This document shows, piece by piece, positions 42,922 through 52,140 of a stretch of 64,000 nt of DNA. Both the position numbers and the translations under genes were made by a program. Where the stretch lies: the NCBI RefSeq assembly GCF_026239695.1, contig NZ_JAPIVS010000003.1, forward strand, positions 620,001-684,000. Direction: 5' to 3'. The DNA comes from Pedobacter sp. MC2016-15 (GTDB lineage: Bacteria > Bacteroidota > Bacteroidia > Sphingobacteriales > Sphingobacteriaceae). Each line of letters starts with the position of its first letter. Within the stretch, counting starts at the first letter, position 1. The notes beneath the pieces are model-generated. The model saw nothing but the letters and a program-made list of their open reading frames with translations, did not search any database and was not told where the DNA came from.

Positions 42922-44421
42922 ATGACATTGACCGACATTAAGTTTTCGGAGTTTCTTAAAGACTTTGAAAAAACACTGAAGTACTTGTTCCACGAAAAAG
43001 AAGACATCAATAAACTGAGTCTGAACCGTGGACTTCCACCTGAGCTATTAAATCAGATCCTGGCCGAAAGACCACTTTCTGTAGCAATTCCTGAGGAATA
43101 CGGCGGTCGTGGCAGTATAGTGAAAGAATGTCTGGGTATTTTAGCTGCTGCATCTTATGAGTCTCTCCCTTTGTCGCTCACCTTTGGTATCAATATCGCA
43201 CTGTTCCTGGAACCTGTTTCCAAGTATGCTGATGACTCCGTGAAACAAGGGATCTTCAGCCGTTTTCTGGAAAATCAGAATATGGGTGGACTGATGATCA
43301 CTGAGCCTGATTATGGCAGTGATGCACTGAACATGAAAACCATGCACCAGGAGGAAGCAGATGGCTACCGCATCAAGGGTACCAAACACTGGCAGGGATT
43401 AACCGGTCTGGCCGATTTCTGGATCATTGCTGCACGTAAGACACTTGACAACGGTGAACTGGGCAGGGATATCGACTTTTTCATCAGCGATAACTCCATC
43501 AATGAACAAAAAGTTGTTGTAGAAGAACTCTATGACAACGCAGGTCTGTATATGATTCCTTACGGACTGAATAAACTGGACCTGAAGGTTCCTGCAAGCT
43601 ACAGATTACACCCGGAAACTACGGGAATCAAGATGATGCTGGATATTCTGCACAGAAGCAGAATGCAGTTCCCGGGGATGGGTATGGGTTTCATCAAGCG
43701 CATGCTTGACGAAGCTATGGCACATTGTACAAACAGGATTGTAGGAAATGGCAATCTGATGGCTATCGACCAGGTACAATACTCGATTTCAAGAATGCAG
43801 TCGGCTTACACCATCTGCTCTGCTATGTGTGCTAAAAGCAGTGAAATCAGTGGAATTACCCATAACCTCGCTACTGAAGGGATGGAAGCCAATACGATGA
43901 AAGCTGTGGTGACCGACCTGATGCAGGAATGTTCACAGCTGCTGGTACAGCTGTCGGGCGCGAATGGGTACAGGATCAGCCATATCGGCGGACGCGGTAT
44001 TATGGACAGCAGGCCATTCCAGATTTTTGAAGGCTCTAACGAAATGTTATATGCCCAGATTGCTGAAATGATTACGCGCAGCATGAAAAAGCAAAAGCAG
44101 TTGAACCTGTTTGATTTCCTTAAAGAGCTGTCACTGACTTCAGAGGCTTGTCTTCATTTTAAGGACGACCTGAGTTTTACAATCAGCCAGGCACTTTCTC
44201 AGCGTAAGCTGGTGGATCTGGGCAAGATCCTCGCAAGGATCATCTGTGTAAGTTATGTGCTTGATCTTGGTAAAAAAGGATTTAGGAATGACCTGGTGCA
44301 GAACTGTATTGATACGGTTCGTCATGAAGTTGCTGCGCTGATGTGTTCTTTCAAGTTTGAGAACAATGTGCAGGTTATTGAAGGATATACTGAGCAAAGC
44401 TCATGGCTTAAATTTGTCTAA
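42922..44421 (+). CDS. acyl-CoA dehydrogenase family protein
   Basis: 499 residues, cytosolic. It has the dehydrogenase fold: AIPEEYGGRGS, GGLMITEPDYGSDALNMKT (FAD/substrate loop), GTKHWQGLTGLADFWIIAARK and the closing QIFEGSNEMLYAQIAE. It is longer than the usual 380-residue enzymes, with an extra C-terminal helical part of about 90 residues. It should oxidise an acyl thioester using FAD. No beta-oxidation genes adjoin it. Confidence 0.88.
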   Translation: MTLTDIKFSEFLKDFEKTLKYLFHEKEDINKLSLNRGLPPELLNQILAERPLSVAIPEEYGGRGSIVKECLGILAAASYESLPLSLTFGINIALFLEPVSKYADDSVKQGIFSRFLENQNMGGLMITEPDYGSDALNMKTMHQEEADGYRIKGTKHWQGLTGLADFWIIAARKTLDNGELGRDIDFFISDNSINEQKVVVEELYDNAGLYMIPYGLNKLDLKVPASYRLHPETTGIKMMLDILHRSRMQFPGMGMGFIKRMLDEAMAHCTNRIVGNGNLMAIDQVQYSISRMQSAYTICSAMCAKSSEISGITHNLATEGMEANTMKAVVTDLMQECSQLLVQLSGANGYRISHIGGRGIMDSRPFQIFEGSNEMLYAQIAEMITRSMKKQKQLNLFDFLKELSLTSEACLHFKDDLSFTISQALSQRKLVDLGKILARIICVSYVLDLGKKGFRNDLVQNCIDTVRHEVAALMCSFKFENNVQVIEGYTEQSSWLKFV

Positions 44422-44430
44422 GCCCAAAAT

Positions 44431-44462
44431 ATGCAGTAGAAGCTGTTAAGCTTCTACTGCAT
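44431..44462. terminator. 13-bp hairpin between converging genes
   Basis: ATGCAGTAGAAGC (44431-44443) pairs perfectly with GCTTCTACTGCAT (44450-44462), loop 6 nt. It lies 10 nt after the acyl-CoA dehydrogenase stop and contains the last codons and stop of the Dabb gene. No T run follows on either side, so it may be a bidirectional terminator of the T-poor kind or an mRNA 3'-end stabiliser. Confidence 0.6.
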
Positions 44463-44853
44463 CATAAACGATCACTTTTTCCCAAAGGTGACTGCAGTTT
44501 TTGATAAATTCGAGATGTATAGGGTGGTTCTGATAAGTAGCTTGTCCCTCAAGGTCCTTAAAGAAAATCAGTTCTGACACTGCCCAGCTGTTATCTACCA
44601 CCTCACGCTTTTCTGTACTGGCAACCACGCCTACACGTAATTCATGCACAGTTTCAATTTTAGACAGCGTTTTTACGCCGGCAATAAGTTTTGCACGGTC
44701 TTCTGCTGATCCCGGGTTTTTCAACCAGAAAAACACATGGTGTACTACGGGGTATTTTGTTTCCATATTCGTGACTGGTAATGCCGAAGCTGCTGTCGCT
44801 GCAGTTAGAATGGCGGCTGTTCCAATAAATTTTCTACGTGTTGTGTTGCTCAT
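44446..44853 (-). CDS. Dabb (A/B-barrel) family protein with twin-arginine-like leader
   Basis: 135 residues. The leader MSNTTRRKFIGTAAILTAATAASALP resembles a Tat signal. The body is a stress-responsive A/B barrel: VVHHVFFWLKNPGSAEDRAKLIAGVKTLSKIE, ELRVGVVAST and the closing EFIKNCSHLWEKVIVYDAVE. Dabb domains are ferredoxin-like dimers of varied roles; an exported version is less common. The 3' end of the gene is inside a 13-bp hairpin. Confidence 0.85.
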   Translation of the reverse strand: MSNTTRRKFIGTAAILTAATAASALPVTNMETKYPVVHHVFFWLKNPGSAEDRAKLIAGVKTLSKIETVHELRVGVVASTEKREVVDNSWAVSELIFFKDLEGQATYQNHPIHLEFIKNCSHLWEKVIVYDAVEA

Positions 44854-44917
44854 GTTTTCCGATTTAGCTGCCTGAAATTAACAATTTTACCTGAACATCC
44901 AAGGACATTGCAGGTAA

Positions 44918-46450
44918 TCAATGGAGTACCAGCGCCTCGCTTGGATAATGAGGGTCGTCAAATACATGTTTTAAAACCTCAGGGGCTGAAACACGATCAA
45001 ATACCTGGACGGTTCTCTTTTCATTGGTATAAACAGGCCAGGAGAGGTCTTTTCCTTTGACAAAATTCACCCAGGTCTGGTGTATCTGTTCTGCCAGGGC
45101 AAGCTCTTCGGCATTGAAAGCCTCATTGCTGCCTGTAAACCAGGTGTATTCCAGTTCCTGACCATGGTTGGCTCCGGAGTGATCCCTGCTATAGTCAAAT
45201 CTGTACATCCAGAGAGGGGTTTTATTGTCCGTCAAAGTTTTGGCCAGCCGGTAGGTATGCATCTGGTACATGTACTGCGTGAAAAGATTAGTTTCGTAGC
45301 TGAGCCCGGTTGGATTAGCCAGAGCCTTGCGGTCGGCCGTTTTAAGATACGGGTAGTTGTCGCCAAACCAATCCTTCAGCGCCTGATCATCAGCCTTAAA
45401 AAGCCTTGGGTCAGCATCCATGAACATTTTACTTTCGGCACTGTTGGTGCCCATTAAAAGTCTGATCTGCTGATCAGGATGCGCTTTAACATACCGGTAT
45501 GGATCTTCAGTGATCACTGCACCATCCTGCACAGGTCCGAAATAATTTGTTCCGCGGGCACCAGCACATACTTTGTCCTGCGCTTCGATCAGCTTTGCGG
45601 TGCTCAGCGTTAACAGTTCTGCAGGCCGTTTGAGTCCGAGGGTGTCCAGAAGCCTTTGTCTGATGCTCTTTGCTGTTATACTATCCCTGATACAGTGCAC
45701 AGATCCGCTTTGCAGGATGAGCTGACGAAAGTAACCTTTGGCCTTTGGAGCTGTCAGCAGTGTGCTCACCAGTTTCGCGCCTGCGGATTCTCCCATGACG
45801 GTTACCCGCGAGGGGTCGCCACCAAAAGCACTGATATTGTTCCTGATCCACTGCAGCGCCATGATACAGTCGAGCAGGCCGTTATTTCCCGAGCTGCGGT
45901 AATCCGCATCCTGATCTCCGAGGTAGAGGAAACCAAAAACACCAAGTCTGTAATTGATCGTGATACTGATGATACTGTCGCGGTCTGAAAAAGCGTGGCC
46001 ATCCTTACTTTTGCCTGCTCCGGCTGTCATGCCGCCACCATGTACCCAAACCACAACGGGAAGCTTTGATCTTTTGATATCCGGGGCATACAGATTCAGA
46101 CTGAGACAGTTCTCATCGCCTTTGGCTGCTTTTTCATCATGACTATATTGTGCAGCAATGCTGCCGAAATTTTCGCAGGATAAAGTATCTTTCCAGGGCT
46201 CCGCAGGTACCGGTGCTTTGAAACGCAGTTTACCGGTAGGCTGATGTGCATAGGGTATCCCTTTAAAAACAATACTGTTATTTTCTTTTATCCCCCGGAT
46301 ATATCCTTTATCAGTTTTAACAATGTTTGACTGTGATTCTTCTGATGATGAACAGCCGGTCATGAAAACTGCCAGAACTAAAGCAGTGAAGCTCAGCAAA
46401 AGCCCTTCTTTCCGGTGGTGATGAAATATTTTTCTAAACTGAGTTAACAT
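44918..46450 (-). CDS. lipoprotein carboxylesterase, type B (para-nitrobenzyl-esterase-like)
   Basis: 510 residues from the ATG at 46450. The signal peptide ends in lipobox FMTGC (C33), so it is membrane-anchored outside the cytosol. The oxyanion motif HGGG is at 137-140, the nucleophile S222 in GESAGA, a Glu in GTNSAESKMF and the His in GANHGQELEY. It should hydrolyse esters of small or medium acids. It is divergent from the large kinase-like/Omp85 gene, with about 105 bp between the starts. Confidence 0.9.
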   Translation of the reverse strand: MLTQFRKIFHHHRKEGLLLSFTALVLAVFMTGCSSSEESQSNIVKTDKGYIRGIKENNSIVFKGIPYAHQPTGKLRFKAPVPAEPWKDTLSCENFGSIAAQYSHDEKAAKGDENCLSLNLYAPDIKRSKLPVVVWVHGGGMTAGAGKSKDGHAFSDRDSIISITINYRLGVFGFLYLGDQDADYRSSGNNGLLDCIMALQWIRNNISAFGGDPSRVTVMGESAGAKLVSTLLTAPKAKGYFRQLILQSGSVHCIRDSITAKSIRQRLLDTLGLKRPAELLTLSTAKLIEAQDKVCAGARGTNYFGPVQDGAVITEDPYRYVKAHPDQQIRLLMGTNSAESKMFMDADPRLFKADDQALKDWFGDNYPYLKTADRKALANPTGLSYETNLFTQYMYQMHTYRLAKTLTDNKTPLWMYRFDYSRDHSGANHGQELEYTWFTGSNEAFNAEELALAEQIHQTWVNFVKGKDLSWPVYTNEKRTVQVFDRVSAPEVLKHVFDDPHYPSEALVLH

Positions 46451-46555
46451 AATGTTGATAAATTTAAAGTAAATATTTCTGTAATTTAGGTTTAAGAATA
46501 TCATAACCGTGGTATTCGAGTGATTTTAGTTAAATTCATGCCAAAATTGTAAGCC

Positions 46556-49138
46556 ATGCCTAAAAGATTACCTCTCTTATTGCTGTTAACCTCATTCGCT
46601 GGATCTGTGCAGGCACAAAATTCGGATAGGGCAAAGTCATCCGCCCGTCAAAACTTTCCGGATAGTGTGGTTGTAAAAGTCCACCCTTCATATGCCGATG
46701 TTGGTGGCGTTCACAAGTGGTTTTTCGGCACGAATTTCAGAAAGGAGTGGGCGGCACCGGTGAGCTTACCGCTGATCAAAATATCCAAAGTATATGGCGG
46801 CTTATCTCCGGTAAAAGAGGGTGGTGGCATGCAGTCCAAATCTCTGCGTCTGGCAGATGCCAAAGGAAAAGAATATGTCATCCGCAGTGTAGAGAAGACC
46901 CCGGACAAACTTCTTCCTGAAGGACTTCGCGGAACTTTTGCGCTCGACTGGGTAGATGATGCCATGAGTGGACAACATCCTTTTTCTGCCCTGATCGTGC
47001 CACCACTGGCGGCGGCGGCCAATGTAGAGCATGCGAACCCTGTGATTGGGGTAGTTGCCCCTGACGAGGCGCTGGGAGAATTTAACAAGCAATTTTCGGG
47101 CATGGTTGTGCTGCTGGAAGAGCGTGAACCGGGTGGGGAATCCGACAATACCCCCAAGATGATCAAAGAGCTGAATGAAGACAATGATCATCATTTTGAT
47201 GGTAAACAATTTTTACGGGCACGTTTGCTGGACCTGCTGATTGGCGACTGGGACAGGCATGAAGACCAATGGCGCTGGCTGGATACCAAAGATGGGAAGG
47301 GTAAAAGATATGTGGCCGTTCCGCGCGACCGCGATCAGGTGTTTCATGTAAACCAGGGGTTGTTTCCTTCCATTGCAGCTCTTCCCTGGATCAACCCTCT
47401 GTTTGGCGACTTTGGACCGGAGCTGTCCGGCGTAAAATATTCCCTGTTTAAAACCAGGTTCATGAAAGGATTCCCGGATGCACAACTGAGCCATGCTGAA
47501 TACATGCAGGTGGTGAACGAATTTGTGAAAGCCGAAACAGATGAAGTACTGGAATCGGGACTAAAACGCCTGCCAAAGGAGGTTTATCTTATGCGCCATG
47601 ATGAACTGTATACTGCCCTCAGGCAGCGACGGGACAATATGCCTGCCGCAATGGACGAATATTACCGTTTTATCAACAGGATCGTAGACATTAAAACAAG
47701 CGATAAAAATGAAAAGGTAACGATTACTGATGCACCAAACCGCGGCACCCGTGTGGTCATCCAGAAAATTGATAAGGAAGGTCAGCTGAAAGACCAGATC
47801 ATGGATATCACCTATCAGCCTGACATTACCAAAGAAATCAGGCTTTATGTTTCAGGGGGTAACGATCAGGTGCTGATCAACACCAATGAGCAGGACATTA
47901 AGTTAAGAGTAGTAGGAGGTCAGGGCAATAAGCTGTATGATGTACAACAGGCAGGTCGCAAGATCAGGGTCTACGACAAAAAGGACAGCATCCGTTTTAC
48001 AGGGAATACAGGCAGATTACATACGCACCTTTCCAACGATACGCTGAATACCAAATTCATTCCTACCAATCTCTATAATGTATGGATCCCTCTGGCCACT
48101 GCTGCCCTCAACAGGGACGACGGTTTTCTACTTGGTCTGGGAATGAGGTTCGTAAAAAAAGATGGTTTCCGTAAACTTCCGTATTCCAGCTCTCAGCAGA
48201 TTATGGTTACCCATTCATTTGCCACAGACGCATTTCGTGTGAGGTATAATGGGGAATGGATCCAGGCGCTCGGCAATGCTGATATTACCCTGCAGGCTGT
48301 TGCGCAAGCCCCCGACAATACCATGAACTTTTTTGGCAGGGGCAATGAAAGTCCGCTGGTAAAAATGGACAATTACAGAAGGTATTACCGTACCAGGTTT
48401 GACACCTACCAAGTGGATCCGGCGCTACGCTGGCATGTGGGGAACGGAAATACACTGAGTGCAGGTCCGTCCTTACAGTTTTACCACCTCAATTTTGATG
48501 ATAATGACGGACGATTTATCAATCAGCAGTCGCAAATCAAATCATACGACAGCGCCACGGTAAACAGAGATAAGGCACATCTGGGTTTTCTGGTGAACTT
48601 CAACAGCAACCACAGGAATAACAATATCCTGCCTTCAGAAGGATATTACCTGAATGTTACGATGCAGGGTTACACAGGGCTCAACCATTATTCTAAATCC
48701 TACTTACAGATCCGTCCTGAATTTACGTTCTACCAAAAGCTAAACTCCAAAGGTACCATCGTGATCTCAGACCGTATAGGTGGTGGTGTTACAGTTGGTC
48801 AGGCGGCTTTTTACCAATCGATGTTTCTCGGTGGGCAGGGCAATTTGCTGGGTTACCTGCAATATAGGTTTGCAGGAGAACAAATGGTGTACAACAACCT
48901 GCAGGCAAGGGTAAAACTATTCAATGTGGCAAGCTATATCCTTCCGGGACAGCTTGGCCTGTCAGGTTTCTACGATGCCGGCAGGGTTTGGGAAAAGGGA
49001 GAAGATTCTGATAAATGGCACCAGGGTAAGGGCGGGGGACTCTACTTCTCACCTGCGGGATTAACGATTGTACAGCTGATGGCAGGACATTCACCCGAGG
49101 GATGGTATCCCTTCTTTTCGATGAATTTCAGGATCTAA
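46556..49138 (+). CDS. kinase-like domain fused to an Omp85/BamA-type outer-membrane barrel
   Basis: 860 residues with a signal peptide (about 1-20, GSVQAQ). Residues 78-270 show protein-kinase-like features: a Gly-rich loop GGLSPVKEGGG (81-91), a beta-3-like strand KEYVIRSVEK (K114), a hinge-like VVLLEERE (184-191), then LLIGDWDRHEDQ (228-238) resembling the HipA/Fam20-type catalytic loop (D233) and VPRDRDQVF (255-263) resembling the metal-binding Asp motif. A beta-rich linker and a C-terminal Omp85-type barrel (about 530-860, with SMFLGGQGNLLGY and closing FFSMNFRI) follow. The barrel is firm; the kinase reading is inference. It is convergent with the CLC gene. Confidence 0.75.
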   Translation: MPKRLPLLLLLTSFAGSVQAQNSDRAKSSARQNFPDSVVVKVHPSYADVGGVHKWFFGTNFRKEWAAPVSLPLIKISKVYGGLSPVKEGGGMQSKSLRLADAKGKEYVIRSVEKTPDKLLPEGLRGTFALDWVDDAMSGQHPFSALIVPPLAAAANVEHANPVIGVVAPDEALGEFNKQFSGMVVLLEEREPGGESDNTPKMIKELNEDNDHHFDGKQFLRARLLDLLIGDWDRHEDQWRWLDTKDGKGKRYVAVPRDRDQVFHVNQGLFPSIAALPWINPLFGDFGPELSGVKYSLFKTRFMKGFPDAQLSHAEYMQVVNEFVKAETDEVLESGLKRLPKEVYLMRHDELYTALRQRRDNMPAAMDEYYRFINRIVDIKTSDKNEKVTITDAPNRGTRVVIQKIDKEGQLKDQIMDITYQPDITKEIRLYVSGGNDQVLINTNEQDIKLRVVGGQGNKLYDVQQAGRKIRVYDKKDSIRFTGNTGRLHTHLSNDTLNTKFIPTNLYNVWIPLATAALNRDDGFLLGLGMRFVKKDGFRKLPYSSSQQIMVTHSFATDAFRVRYNGEWIQALGNADITLQAVAQAPDNTMNFFGRGNESPLVKMDNYRRYYRTRFDTYQVDPALRWHVGNGNTLSAGPSLQFYHLNFDDNDGRFINQQSQIKSYDSATVNRDKAHLGFLVNFNSNHRNNNILPSEGYYLNVTMQGYTGLNHYSKSYLQIRPEFTFYQKLNSKGTIVISDRIGGGVTVGQAAFYQSMFLGGQGNLLGYLQYRFAGEQMVYNNLQARVKLFNVASYILPGQLGLSGFYDAGRVWEKGEDSDKWHQGKGGGLYFSPAGLTIVQLMAGHSPEGWYPFFSMNFRI

Positions 49139-50433
49139 ACAGCATTTTTGGTAGGATCAGGATCCTCAAATTTGGGTACGATCAGGGACTGTGCGGAGTA
49201 TATCCCTCTGTGACCGCTAAAAAAGTAAGCGGTAAAACAGGCGATAGCAAAGAGCAATGCATATTCTCCTCCGAATAGTTCGATACCCATCATGGTACAT
49301 GCCAGCGGCGTATTGGTAGCACCGGCAAACACTGCGATAAAACCTAAGGCTGCAAACAGGCTCAGTGGTGCATTGAGTAGCTCAGCCATGGTATTGCCAA
49401 GTGTAGCACCGATATAAAATAGCGGAGTTACCTCTCCGCCTTTAAATCCTGAACCCAGGGTAATCGTCGTATAGATGGTTTTCCATAACCAGCTCCAGGT
49501 ATCGGCACCGCCAGCCTGAAAGGCTGATGGAATCGTGATCGCAGCAGGATATTGTGGGTCTACACCAAGACTGAGATAATCCTGTTTACCGTTGACATAG
49601 GTAAGTCCAATAATGATTACCCCTCCGAGGAATGGGATCAGCCATTTGATGGCTACGTTTTTTGAAAACAGGCCTTTGATTTCGTGTACCATTCCTGAAA
49701 AGAGGTAACTGGATAAGCCAAAGGCAATGGCAGCAACAATCACCTTGAAAATAAGGAGAAGGTCCATCGGCAGCCAGTCAGACAGGAAATAAGCAGTATG
49801 AGGAACAATGTCGATACGGTAGGGAGTATGATGAACACCCCAGGCAGCTACTGTCATATCAGCGATAACACTGGCCACGAGTGCAGGGAATAGTGCATGA
49901 TATTGGATACGGCCGATAGCAATGACTTCCAGGGCAAAAATGGCTCCCGTAAGTGGTGTCCCAAATACAGCTCCGAAGCCTGCAGCAACTCCCGCAGTGA
50001 GCATCACCTTTGTATCCATTTCATTTAATCTGAACCAGCGGCCCAGCATCCCGGCAATACTGCCGCCAATTTGTACGGCGGTGCCTTCGCGGCCGGCAGA
50101 TCCACCAAAAAGATGTGTGATCACGGTGGTGACCAGGATCACCGGGGCCATCCTTTTGGGAATGCCCGCACCAGACTGGCTAATTTCTTCAATGATCAGG
50201 TTATTGCCTTTTTCAGTGTTTTTACCCAGGTAGTAGTAAATGAAATAAATGGCTACTCCGGCCAGGGGCAACAGGAAAAGTAACCATTGGTGTGCAAACC
50301 TGTAGTGAATGGCCAGATTTAATAACCATAAAAACAAAGCGATAACACTGCCTGTAATCACTGCAGTAGGAAAGACAAGGATAGTCCAGCGTAGAAGCTG
50401 CTTTAGGATTGCGTAATATTGAAATTTTTTCAC
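49135..50433 (-). CDS. CLC-type anion channel/antiporter, possibly fluoride-type
   Basis: 432 residues from a GTG at 50433; a TTG at 50439 is the other choice and no upstream ATG is in frame. About 10-11 hydrophobic segments. CLC motifs: GSAGREGTAVQIGGSIAG (the GREGP loop with Thr), GAVFGTPLTGAIFALE and GSGFKGGEVTPLFYIGATLGN. The GREGT and GGEVTP variants resemble the CLC-F fluoride/proton antiporters more than chloride CLCs. No fluoride riboswitch was found upstream. Family firm, ion open. It overlaps the end of the upstream barrel gene by 4 bases (opposite strand). Confidence 0.85.
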   Translation of the reverse strand: MKKFQYYAILKQLLRWTILVFPTAVITGSVIALFLWLLNLAIHYRFAHQWLLFLLPLAGVAIYFIYYYLGKNTEKGNNLIIEEISQSGAGIPKRMAPVILVTTVITHLFGGSAGREGTAVQIGGSIAGMLGRWFRLNEMDTKVMLTAGVAAGFGAVFGTPLTGAIFALEVIAIGRIQYHALFPALVASVIADMTVAAWGVHHTPYRIDIVPHTAYFLSDWLPMDLLLIFKVIVAAIAFGLSSYLFSGMVHEIKGLFSKNVAIKWLIPFLGGVIIIGLTYVNGKQDYLSLGVDPQYPAAITIPSAFQAGGADTWSWLWKTIYTTITLGSGFKGGEVTPLFYIGATLGNTMAELLNAPLSLFAALGFIAVFAGATNTPLACTMMGIELFGGEYALLFAIACFTAYFFSGHRGIYSAQSLIVPKFEDPDPTKNAV

Positions 50434-50536
50434 CTGCAAATCAAAAATAGCGATTTTATTTTGTGGGAACTATTTTATTATTTTTTTTCATCATCCTTTT
50501 GGGATGCTTAAAGCGCTAATATGTGCTTAAAATGGC

Positions 50537-50544
50537 TATATTTG
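50537..50544 (+). promoter_or_regulatory. -7 promoter element of the histidine kinase gene
   Basis: TATATTTG matches TAnnTTTG, 16 nt before the ATG at 50561. No TTG at the ideal distance was seen. Confidence 0.35.
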
Positions 50545-50560
50545 AGGAATAGCCAGGTTC

Positions 50561-51919
50561 ATGTATATTATCTCTATGCTAAAACGACTTCAGGTTAAAC
50601 TTACCGGAAGTGATGCGACTTTCTCATTGGAAGCGCGTATCTATCATTGCATATGTATCGTTGGTTTTTTTGCGCTGGCTTACAATGTTCCCTTTAATTA
50701 TTTTGTTGGCCTGCCCAAAGTAGCCCTGGCGAGTTTTGTTGTCCTGATTGGTTTTGCCGGGCTGTACTATATCTCACGTGTAAAGAAAAATTTTACTTTC
50801 AGTATCATTGGGCTGGGAATCCTCGGGAATGTATTCTTTACTCTTGTTTATTTTTTGAATTCCGGGATTGACGGGCCAACACTGATTCTCTTTGCTTTAT
50901 TCTTTTACCTGTTATGTTCTACAGCGCCCAGGAAGCAGCAATGGGCATGGCTCCTGGTCAACGTGCTCACAGTTAGCGGAGCCTGTATCATACAGTATTA
51001 TCAGCCTGCTTTAGTACCCACAACTTATCCGACACTGGCAAGCCGCTTTACAGATAATGTTTCGGCATATCTGGTGGTTGTGGTGTCCATCTTTTTCTCC
51101 CTGCAATATATGCGGCAGAACTACCAGCAGGAAAGGGAATCTGCCTTGAACAGGGCTTTGGACATCGAACTGAAAAATATCCAGCTGGAATCTTTGAACG
51201 GGGAAAAAAATAAGCTTTTTTCTATTGTTGCACATGACCTGCGAAGCCCACTGGCCTCAATACAAAGTTACCTGGAGCTGCTTACTGCCTATCCGCTGAC
51301 TGAGCAGGAAAAAAGGGAAATAGAGCTCAAACTGTTAGGGCTGACGAAAAATACTTCCAATATGATGGCAAATTTGCTATCCTGGTCTAAGTCGCAACTG
51401 GAAGGGGTAAGGATCAATATCCGGTATCTGAACCTGCTGAAGACGCTGAGGGATATGCTGACTGTGGAAAGCAGTATTGCGCAGGAAAAAGGTATCAGTT
51501 TATCCTGCGAAATCAGTGAAGGTATATACGTGATGGCTGATGCAGATATGCTGTTACTAGTGATCCGTAACCTGATCAGTAATGCGATTAAGTTTACCCC
51601 GGCGGGGGGAAATATATTGGTAGCTGCTGCTGCAGGTACGGATTGTACGATCACCATTGTTGACTCGGGTGCCGGGATCAGCGAGGAGAATCAGAAAGAT
51701 GTATTTTCTTTAAAGGCTAAATCTACATTTGGTACCAACAACGAAAAAGGCGTAGGACTGGGTCTGATCCTGTGCAAAGAATTTATTGAATTGCAGGGTG
51801 GTACCATCAGCTTCATCAGTACTCCGGGCGAGGGGACAAGCTTTATGGTTTCCATACCTGTACCTGACCATAACAGGGCAGCTTCTTCACAGCAGGGTGA
51901 ACTGAGTGACCAGTTTTAA
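50561..51919 (+). CDS. membrane sensor histidine kinase
   Basis: 452 residues (an ATG at 50576 is an alternative). Six hydrophobic helices (about 25-180) form a membrane sensor; a coiled coil follows (NRALDIELKNIQLESLNGEKN), then HisKA with the phospho-accepting H225 in FSIVAHDLRSPLAS, and a HATPase_c domain with N (LISNAIKFTP), G1 (VDSGAGIS) and G2 (GVGLGLILCKEF) boxes. No receiver or response regulator gene adjoins it, so it is an orphan kinase. An AT-rich hairpin at 51913-51950 covers its stop codon. Confidence 0.92.
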   Translation: MYIISMLKRLQVKLTGSDATFSLEARIYHCICIVGFFALAYNVPFNYFVGLPKVALASFVVLIGFAGLYYISRVKKNFTFSIIGLGILGNVFFTLVYFLNSGIDGPTLILFALFFYLLCSTAPRKQQWAWLLVNVLTVSGACIIQYYQPALVPTTYPTLASRFTDNVSAYLVVVVSIFFSLQYMRQNYQQERESALNRALDIELKNIQLESLNGEKNKLFSIVAHDLRSPLASIQSYLELLTAYPLTEQEKREIELKLLGLTKNTSNMMANLLSWSKSQLEGVRINIRYLNLLKTLRDMLTVESSIAQEKGISLSCEISEGIYVMADADMLLLVIRNLISNAIKFTPAGGNILVAAAAGTDCTITIVDSGAGISEENQKDVFSLKAKSTFGTNNEKGVGLGLILCKEFIELQGGTISFISTPGEGTSFMVSIPVPDHNRAASSQQGELSDQF

Positions 51920-51950
51920 TAATGAAAATGATAATTTTTATTATTAAAAC
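51913..51950 (+). terminator. AT-rich hairpin at the end of the histidine kinase gene
   Basis: GTTTTAATAAT (51913-51923) pairs perfectly with ATTATTAAAAC (51940-51950), with further A-T pairs inside (51925-51928 with 51935-51938). It includes the stop codon. It has little GC, so it may protect the 3' end more than stop transcription. Confidence 0.45.
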
Positions 51951-52031
51951 TTTCAGTAATCTGCGTTCCTGTCTTAATTTCAAAGATTTTTTATAGTAGT
52001 CTGATCATTAAGTGATTATAATTATTTTTTT

Positions 52032-52061
52032 TTGTTTACTTCTGAATTATTAATATATTTG
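52032..52061 (+). promoter_or_regulatory. Bacteroidota-type promoter of the candidate small RNA
   Basis: TTG at 52032-52034, 19 nt, TATATTTG at 52054-52061: exact consensus and spacing. No gene begins nearby; a terminator hairpin follows within 75 nt. Confidence 0.6.
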
Positions 52062-52065
52062 GTTA

Positions 52066-52140
52066 GTCCTCATGACTACATTAATTCTATACGATTGATG
52101 CATGGAGCCGGGTAGACTGAACAATGCCCGGCTTTGTTTT
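52066..52140 (+). ncRNA. candidate small RNA of about 75 nt
   Basis: Transcription from the promoter at 52032-52061 should start near 52066 (the 5' end is estimated). A small hairpin, TAGTC (52064-52068) with GACTA (52074-52078), is followed by about 27 unpaired nt and then the terminator stem AGCCGGG (52106-52112) with CCCGGCT (52127-52133) and a TTTGTTTT tail. No open frame of sensible length lies inside. It is not a known RNA class to me. The first hairpin begins at the estimated start site, so it may be partly lost. Confidence 0.55.
52106..52140 (+). terminator. terminator of the candidate small RNA
   Basis: 7-bp GC-rich stem AGCCGGG/CCCGGCT, loop 14 nt, T-rich tail TTTGTTTT. Confidence 0.65.

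Noticed and set aside
50434..50560. Fluoride riboswitch ahead of the CLC gene
   Set aside because: The conserved crcB-motif core was not found on the minus strand.
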